From Choanephora cucurbitarum (lineage: Eukaryota; Mucoromycota; Mucoromycetes; Mucorales; Choanephoraceae), in assembly GCA_025331435.1 (NCBI GenBank), contig JAIWNI010000041.1:124001-188000 (forward strand): 64,000 nt of DNA, read 5' to 3'. Under the pieces are notes generated by a model that worked only from the letters and a program-made list of their open reading frames with translations, was not told where the DNA came from and searched no databases. Both the position numbers and the translations under genes were made by a program. Below are positions 57,783 through 64,000 of the stretch, piece by piece (within the stretch, counting starts at the first letter, position 1; each line of letters opens with the position of its first letter).

Positions 57783-58108
57783 GTGCTACTTTGCAAGTAA
57801 GAAAGGAAGGTTTTGTATATGTATGTATGTGTTTTTTTGCGCGTATGTATGTATATTATTACTAACTGAAGATGACAGAGTAGGTTACCGACTGCTACCA
57901 TCTGTCCAGTCTAGGCACTAAACACTTTCGGTTGGGAGTTATGTCTGTCCAAGGCATCGCGAGCATTTGCATTGACCGTGCAACTTTGCAAGTGCTTTTT
58001 TTTTCTCTGGACACCAACAGGGATGGGGTAGAAAGCTGATCGCTGCTTCTGTCTTGTCCGCGCACAACAACCCAGGATCAGAAGTTATGTCTGTCCAAGG
58101 CATCGCGA
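57783..58108. repeat. Two-copy diverged tandem duplication
   Basis: Each unit starts with GTGC(T/A)ACTTTGCAAGT (57783-57798; 57978-57993) and ends with a 26-bp exact repeat beginning AGTTATGTCTGTCCAAGG (57937-57962; 58083-58108). Unit lengths differ (about 180 and 131 bp), so the middle has diverged or been deleted. Confidence 0.75.
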
Positions 58109-58152
58109 ACACACACACAACACACATACAACACACACACACACACACACAC
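58109..58152. repeat. (AC)n microsatellite
   Basis: About 44 bp of AC dinucleotide repeats with two short interruptions. Confidence 0.9.
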
Positions 58153-58330
58153 TCATATATGCGTCTATCTATATCTGCGCTTATGTATATTCACATACCT
58201 ATATATGGACCTGAATCGTGTATGACTGCCTCTCTAGCTTTTCGTGCACTTTTCTTTAGTTTTACATATATATGTATATATATGCGCTTATATTTATGGA
58301 TGCTATATTTATAACAATGAAAATGAAAAC

Positions 58331-58414
58331 GAAGGTGGAAACAAAGGTGGAAACAAAGGTGGAAACAAAGGTGGAAACGAAGGTGGAAATGAAGGTGGAA
58401 ATGAAGGTGGAAGT
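58331..58414. repeat. 12-bp minisatellite, seven copies
   Basis: Seven tandem copies of (G/A)AAGGTGGAAA(C/T), the last ending GT. In the plus frame they encode GG-N-K/E repeats, followed by a short coding-like tail (AMNNLRQLLLLLQNVVQ) to a stop at 58522. No start or homology supports a gene. Confidence 0.85.
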
Positions 58415-61092
58415 AATAGGAGACGAGCAATGAACAATTTGCGTCAGCTTCTTTTGCTTTTACAGAATGTAGTGCAAGACACTGCTTCCTTTGTCATGGA
58501 GAAACGAAACGAAATGACATGATGTGCTCTGAGAAGGAGATCTGCTGAACGGTTGATTAGTTGGATGGTTCATGTATTCAATATCTGATATACAGAGGCA
58601 ATAGCACCAGTAACAGCACCAGTAACAGCATCAAGAGCAATAAACAGCTTCGTTTTGCCCAAAATCAAATTGGATCAAGTTGAAGGGAGAGAGAGAAGAA
58701 AAGATGGAAGGATTTAAAAAAATGAGACAAAGACAAGGAGACAAAGCACGCACATAGATACACAAGAAAGAAAATTGAATGAGAGGATAGAAAAGGCCCA
58801 AAAAACGCAAAGTGAGGAACAAATGGCTTTGGTTATACTGAAAAAAAAAGAAGACAAAGCAAAAAATAAACAGGTTGGAGATGGCTAGTTTTGCTATTTA
58901 GGTATGGACAAGTGTATGAAGTGAGGATGAAACTGGTTACTTGTGATTTGGAACAGCAGGCGAGAGTAGGTCTGCTTAGGAGAAGATCAAAGATGTCTGA
59001 GACGTCGAGTGGGATGACAGTAGTAACAGTGATCAAGGTGCTTCTGAAAGAAGAAGAGGAAAAGACAGATGGATCCTGTTGCTACATTCTTTGAGCAAAG
59101 AAGAAATGGTGGAGAAGATAGAGGTGGCAGAGATGGAGGTGGCGAAATTGACGTTGTTGTATGAATCTAAAATAGTGGATACTTAGGTATCCTATGCGTA
59201 TACCTCTTTCCACGGATCAAAATGCGCACCATAAAGGTCTTTTGTGTTCTGGAGAGGTTATGTTTATTGATATGGATCAATCAAACAGAAAAGCACATAT
59301 TCTTCATACAACTCAAGCCTTTCGTTCTTGCCGTATTCATACAGCTAGCTAACTCTTGACAGCTGTCTTTTCTTTTCTTTTGTTTACATCCATACCTCAC
59401 GATCGATTTGAACTGGTCCGTGTTATCTTTATTTTTTTCTTCTTTTTCTTTTCTTCGCTATAGAATCATGTTGAAGATACTTATAACCACGATATACAGC
59501 TGAACAAAAACAATACGAGTAGTTGCTGTTCTTGAAGCTTCACATGTTCTCTTGATAATAGTGTGTCGTCTGTGTACTGCATCATGTTGAAGCCAGACTT
59601 TTCTGGTTGTCAAGAAGAGAAGAAGAGAAGAAGAGAAGAAGAAGAGAAGAAGAAGAGAAGAAGAGAAGAAGAGAAGAAGAAGAGCCTTTCGAAAATTCAA
59701 GAGGAATTTGGCTGGCGTCAAAAACCAAAGCTTTTATTCATTGTCTCCTTTTGCTCCATTATTCGAATTCTAATTCGAATACAAATCCAATCCGTTACTG
59801 CTTTTGCCATCTCTGGTATGTGTCTGGAATTATCAAGCCTTCACTCAAAATCAAGTCAAAAGCCAAGCTATACCAATGCATGCTAATCCAATATATGTCG
59901 GATATTATCGGTCACTTTGAACAAAAGGAGGGAAAAAGACTACTTTCCATTCACTTGGTGCTCCATTGTCTCATTGTCAAGAAATGTTCACTCTTATATT
60001 GAGCATACTCTTAAATCAAACACCCTTAGATCAAACACCCTCAGATCGAGCGACTACTGTAGCTGTCGGAATGATCTCTGTCAGCATAAGCTGCAGTCAT
60101 CTTGACAGAAACGTAAGCATTCAGTCTTTGGCATTTCACCTGCTTATTCAACCATAGCCTCTGTTATGACCATAACTCTCTTGGGTCTCTCCTTTATTTT
60201 ATTTTTTTTACCTCTACTTTTTCTCAACCATCACTGCAGATTTACTCTCTTTTAGCTGCAATCTTCATCTAGACTTCACTCTTTTTTTTTTCCTCCTTGG
60301 CTTTGTTTTGTTGCAAAAATGCATAAATTCTTTGTTTCCTTTTATTATGTCTTTTTTGGATCTATCTCTCGCATTTCTATCCCTTTCCTTGTCTTTTCTT
60401 TCTCTCTCTCGCTCTCGCTTTTGTCTTCTTGACTTACTGTGTGAGCTCCTCCAAGATGATCTGATGCAAATCCTCTTCTCCAATCATCACTAATCCATTT
60501 TGTATAGCATCTTCAGGTAAATGATATCCTCATGCCACACCTACAACTGATCCACAATCTTTTTTCTTCTTTTTTTTTTGGGTGGAAATACAAATACATC
60601 TTCAACAGCTGTGTTTTCTCCAGCTATCAGCATATCAGTCCAATCAAGTCTACTTTAGTCCATTTGTTTGCAGCTCCTCTCTAACTCCATCTCTCACCTT
60701 GCTTCTCTGTCTATCTTCTGTGTCTCTTCTCTTGTCTCATTGTCTACCCTCTGTCTGTACTTTACTGGCTTTTCTTCTACAGATAGTCAACCACCAGCCT
60801 CTATCGCTGACAATCGCTAACAATCCAAACTTCAACACTCAGCATCCAATCTGGCATTGCATCTTAACCCTCTCGTCGGATTCCTTGTATCTACAGCACT
60901 TTGAGCGTATTCTCGTATTCAACTGTTCGCGTATATCTGTGCATCATATTCTTTCCTTCTTGTTTTTTCTTTCTCCCAACTCCAACCAGCACACAGGCTT
61001 TCTTTCTCTTCATTTCATCCCTGTTTTTGCCGTAAGCCATCTGACAGTGTTGAGCTGAATTGCTACCTAGTGTCTATCGTTTCCATCTTCGT
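58415..61092. other. Low-complexity, gene-poor stretch
   Basis: No supported gene. A frame open at 58891-59094 has coding-like composition and ends SCCYIL, which resembles a CaaX prenylation tail, but no exon upstream could be joined convincingly. A purine repeat (GAAGAGAAGA type) fills 59611-59684. The 60582-61058 open frame is pyrimidine-rich and looks like simple-sequence DNA rather than a gene. Confidence 0.5.
59611..59684. repeat. Purine minisatellite (GAAGA/GAGAAGAA units)
   Basis: About 74 bp made only of G and A on the plus strand, in GAAGA and GAGAAGAA units. Could form triplex-type structures; no coding evidence. Confidence 0.85.
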
Positions 61093-61180
61093 CTTCTTCC
61101 TTTTCTTCCTTTTCTTCCTTTTCTTCCTTTTCTTCCTTTTCTTCCTTTTCTTCCTTTTCTTCCTTTTCTTCCTTTTCTTT
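61093..61180. repeat. 9-bp pyrimidine minisatellite (CTTCCTTTT)n
   Basis: About nine to ten tandem copies of CTTCCTTTT. A pure pyrimidine strand of almost 90 bp. Any open frame through it (LPF repeats) is a by-product. Confidence 0.88.
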
Positions 61181-62395
61181 GGCTAGATATACACCCTGGT
61201 CCACTAAATGCAGGTTACATCGTCCAACCAACTCTGTCCACAGCCAGCTAATCTCAAAAGTACATCCACTCTACTGACACCTTGAAAGAGTCTGTCCGTT
61301 TCCTTCTTCTTACCGAGAGCCTTTTGCGTCTTGTCGAAAGAGAAAAAATAAGAAGAAGAGGGAGAAGGGGGGGATATAAACTGCAGGCAGACAAATCTCG
61401 GTTTGCGCTTTCGATACAAGAGCCAATATTACTTGTCGTTACTGTCACGACCCATGCCTTTCTTTGTGCATCACCGGGAAAGGCGTCTTGTTCAGAACCA
61501 GACTCTGCTCGAAACAGAATATAACGAACTTTGTTGCTTTTGGCTCGCTGATCAAAGAAAAAGAGAAAGCCAAGTCGGAATTCTGCCTTGCGTTCACTGT
61601 TTGTTTCAGGTTAAATTGGCGTATTTTTTTTTGCCATCCATATCATCGTTGTTGTTGCTGTTGTCGTTATCTTGAAAGACGGCTTTTTCATCCTTGAACT
61701 TGCTTTACTGAGGGCTCCAACTCTTGTGATAACGTGAAACGAATCGGAAGGTACAGTTTGCTATAAGAAAAATAAAGAAAGAAAGAAACCTCAAAGTGAT
61801 CAGTCAGATCCAACACGAAAAGAAAAAAACAGACGGGGGAGGGAGAAACTACAAAGTCAGCAACTCAAATCTATTTGTTTGAAGCGGCCAAAGAGAATCC
61901 AATCTAAGCTACAAATAGCCTTGAAATGCTTAAGAGAATACTTGAACAACTAAAAAAAAAGAGGTATTATGCCTTTCGACAGAGTCTTTGAATCAGCTGC
62001 AGTCTTTGTATAGCAAGAGAAGCACAGACCTTGCAACAAGTTTTGCATTTTTATTCCAGGCTTTTCTTTTCTTTTCCTTTGACAACGCTATTAGCGGCTT
62101 ACAACTAAAAGGAAGCGTTCCAAGGATATCTAGCATCACTTGCAAAAAGAGACATCATACCGGTGTTTTCTTTTTCTTTCTGGTTTTAGTTTTGCCTGGT
62201 AATAAAGAACTGTTTATTGCTTTTGATTGCTTTGCATTCATATTGTCTTCTTTTTATCTTTTATTTTGTTTTAAGAGGAATTACCAACAATTACAGAATA
62301 ATTTTGTTCAACAGATTAGATAGAATGTAATGTGAAATGACTAGAGCTTTTATTGATATGAAATAAGAGAGAAGAGTTGCTTGGAGTAACAAGAA

Positions 62396-62426
<31 letters not shown>

Positions 62427-62636
62427 AGCAGATAGACATTGATTTTTTCGTTGTTGTTTTTTGTTTTTTTTTGCTTGTGACAGAGAAGGAAGAGCAGAAA
62501 GAAGCCAGAGAAAAAGACCAGAGCAAAGACTAGGACAAGAATAGGATAAAGACCAGAGCAAAGTCCAGAACAAATCGCAAAACAAAGCCCAGAACAAAGG
62601 CATAGAGAGTCAGCCAAGAAAAGACCTTAGTGTGAG
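61181..62636. other. Non-coding stretch with microsatellites
   Basis: No supported gene. Contains a (GA)n run at about 62397-62426 and, from 62510 to 62600, an imperfect purine-rich repeat with CAGAGCAAAG/CAGAACAAAG cores. Open frames here are short and skewed in composition. Confidence 0.5.
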
Positions 62637-62800
62637 CTGCCTCGAAAGTATGGGTCCTCCCTCCCCTGTTACCCTACCCCTAACGGGCCTACAAGTTAGG
62701 CTAAAGCCTACCTTCATGACCCAGAGTAGCTAGTAGCCTTTTGCCCGAAGCGTGGTACCCTGGCGGATGCCGCAGATACCGAAAGACAGAGAGGAAGACC
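62637..62800. other. GC-richer island of unknown nature
   Basis: About 160 bp whose composition differs sharply from the AT-rich surroundings (contains CCCTACCCCTAACGGGCC, GCGTGGTACCCTGGCGGATG). No ORF or tRNA fold was recognised. It may be a fragment of a retroelement or a structured RNA. Confidence 0.45.
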
Positions 62801-64000
62801 CACGACTTTGAGCATGCCAGACAGACCGATAGACAGATAGACGAGCAGAGAGACGAGTAGAGAGATACTAGAGCTCGAGATCTATCGGGTGATTCGGATT
62901 TACGTTAGTTAGAATGGAGCTGATAGAGAAAGCATGATAATCATACCAAAAGATAACATAAGAGACAAAGAAAAAAACTAGTTTAGTAGCTTGCTTGAGA
63001 GAAGAGAAAGACCAAGACAACGAGAGAGCACCATGACAAGTGAAGAAAGGAGATAGGGAGCGAAAGAGCTTTTTGTAGCGTCAGAGGTTATGTAGTAGTA
63101 TAAGTGACTTTGTAGTTTGAATGAAACTAAAGAAAAGAGAAGAAGAAAAAAAGAAGAAGGCAGAAAGCGCGTTTTCCCTTTTAAACAAAACCAGAAAGAT
63201 CAGCGCAATTTTTGCATCATGTCTGTTTTCTTTTTTATCCCTTTTCACATGCTTGCGTTTCAGCCTACAGAAAAAATTAAATGTCTACTGCTTTACCTTT
63301 CTCGAATTTCCCTGACATCTTGACAAATCCAACAAGATGAAAAATGAAGCAAAATAATGACTAGCGCATAGCTATAGGCTATCCCAGCTGCTGAACGAAT
63401 GACATTGAAGATTAAAGAGAAGTTTGTGTGTCAAAGCGAATTAAATCAATGTTTGCATGAAAAAAAAAAAAAGTCAGCCAAGGGATTTGAGCGAAATCCT
63501 ATGTCGGGCGTTTTCAACTGAATGTGACTACACAATTATAAGTTTATAAGTTAAACATGTTTATTTTTACATATCAAACTGCATGAATGATGGGTCATGA
63601 TAACTAGTTAACGAGATGTGTCTGCTAGCGGTACAATCGGCCATGTCAGAGAAAATATTATCAATAAATAAGTCGTATTTTGCAGTACTTTAAATGCTAT
63701 CATCCAGAAAAAACTTCAAGACATACAGAGAAAAGGTGAATGTAAGCGAGTTTCAATGATTTTCATTACTATTCTTTGATAAACGTCGATCAAAAGCTCA
63801 GAATCTACATTTTTACTGTTTATGAAACATACTGTTCCATTAGCCTAAGAAGTAGAACCTTCGACATTCGTACAAGGGGCCTCTTCAAATCCAGAAATGA
63901 CAAAGGTTTGTTGTTTAGTAGCCCTTATTTTTGCGAAGAGAAGAAAGTCAGAAGCAAAATACGACTCATCATTAATGACTTGGTTGATGTGAGCTTTGAG
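62801..64000. other. Gene-free right end of the window
   Basis: Begins with an imperfect AGACAGAT/AGACGAG repeat (about 62815-62870), then AT-rich DNA. No ORF above about 65 codons looks coding, and no RNA gene or transposon end was recognised. Confidence 0.5.

Noticed and set aside
58191..58430. His/Phe repeat protein on the minus strand
   Set aside because: It is the antisense of the 12-bp minisatellite, with no start context or homology.
60582..61058. 158-codon open frame
   Set aside because: Composition is skewed to pyrimidines with runs of Leu/Ser/Phe, no domain, and it lies in simple-sequence DNA.

Overview
This window reads as nuclear DNA of an early-diverging filamentous fungus, most likely Mucoromycota (Mucorales type). 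The base composition is AT-rich. Genes are split by many short GT-AG introns of mostly 50-75 nt, and they are densely packed on both strands. The gene set is eukaryotic and fungal: a myosin-headed class V chitin synthase, Zn2Cys6 transcription factors, SIN3, FUN14 and ASCC2/Cue3. Exon joins were made by hand from the sequence. Reading-frame phase was checked at every join; no transcript data or database search supports them.

Left part (1-11.4 kb): the 5' two-thirds of a class V chitin synthase runs off the left edge. It is followed by a cluster of three paralogous Zn2Cys6 regulators (-, +, -) that share intron positions, including an intron inside the zinc cluster. A young, apparently intact Ty3/gypsy-type LTR retrotransposon (11,542-18,108) sits 98 bp upstream of the third regulator.

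Middle (18.8-51.8 kb): a run of housekeeping and regulatory genes. In order they are an Ugo1/SLC25A46-like carrier, the mRNA-export helicase SUB2, a FUN14 protein, a Rsm1/NIPA-like C3HC zinc-finger protein, a RAB3GAP2 N-terminal-type protein, a GNAT (AANAT-like) acetyltransferase, a VMAT-like MFS transporter, a JMJD7-like hydroxylase, SIN3, a zinc alcohol dehydrogenase, ASCC2/Cue3, WDR61/Ski8, core protein 1 of complex III, an MBOAT wax-synthase-like acyltransferase, a peroxisomal acyl-CoA thioesterase ending in SKL, and transaldolase. The RAB3GAP2-like stop codon and the acetyltransferase start codon overlap as TAATG. The acetyltransferase and transporter stop codons are one base apart.

Right part (51.8-64 kb): about 12 kb with no convincing gene. 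It holds a 1.4-kb non-autonomous DNA transposon with CACCG termini, subterminal repeats and a 3-bp target duplication; a five-copy dyad repeat; a tandem duplication; several micro- and minisatellites; and a GC-richer island near 62.7 kb. It looks like repeat-rich, decaying intergenic DNA.
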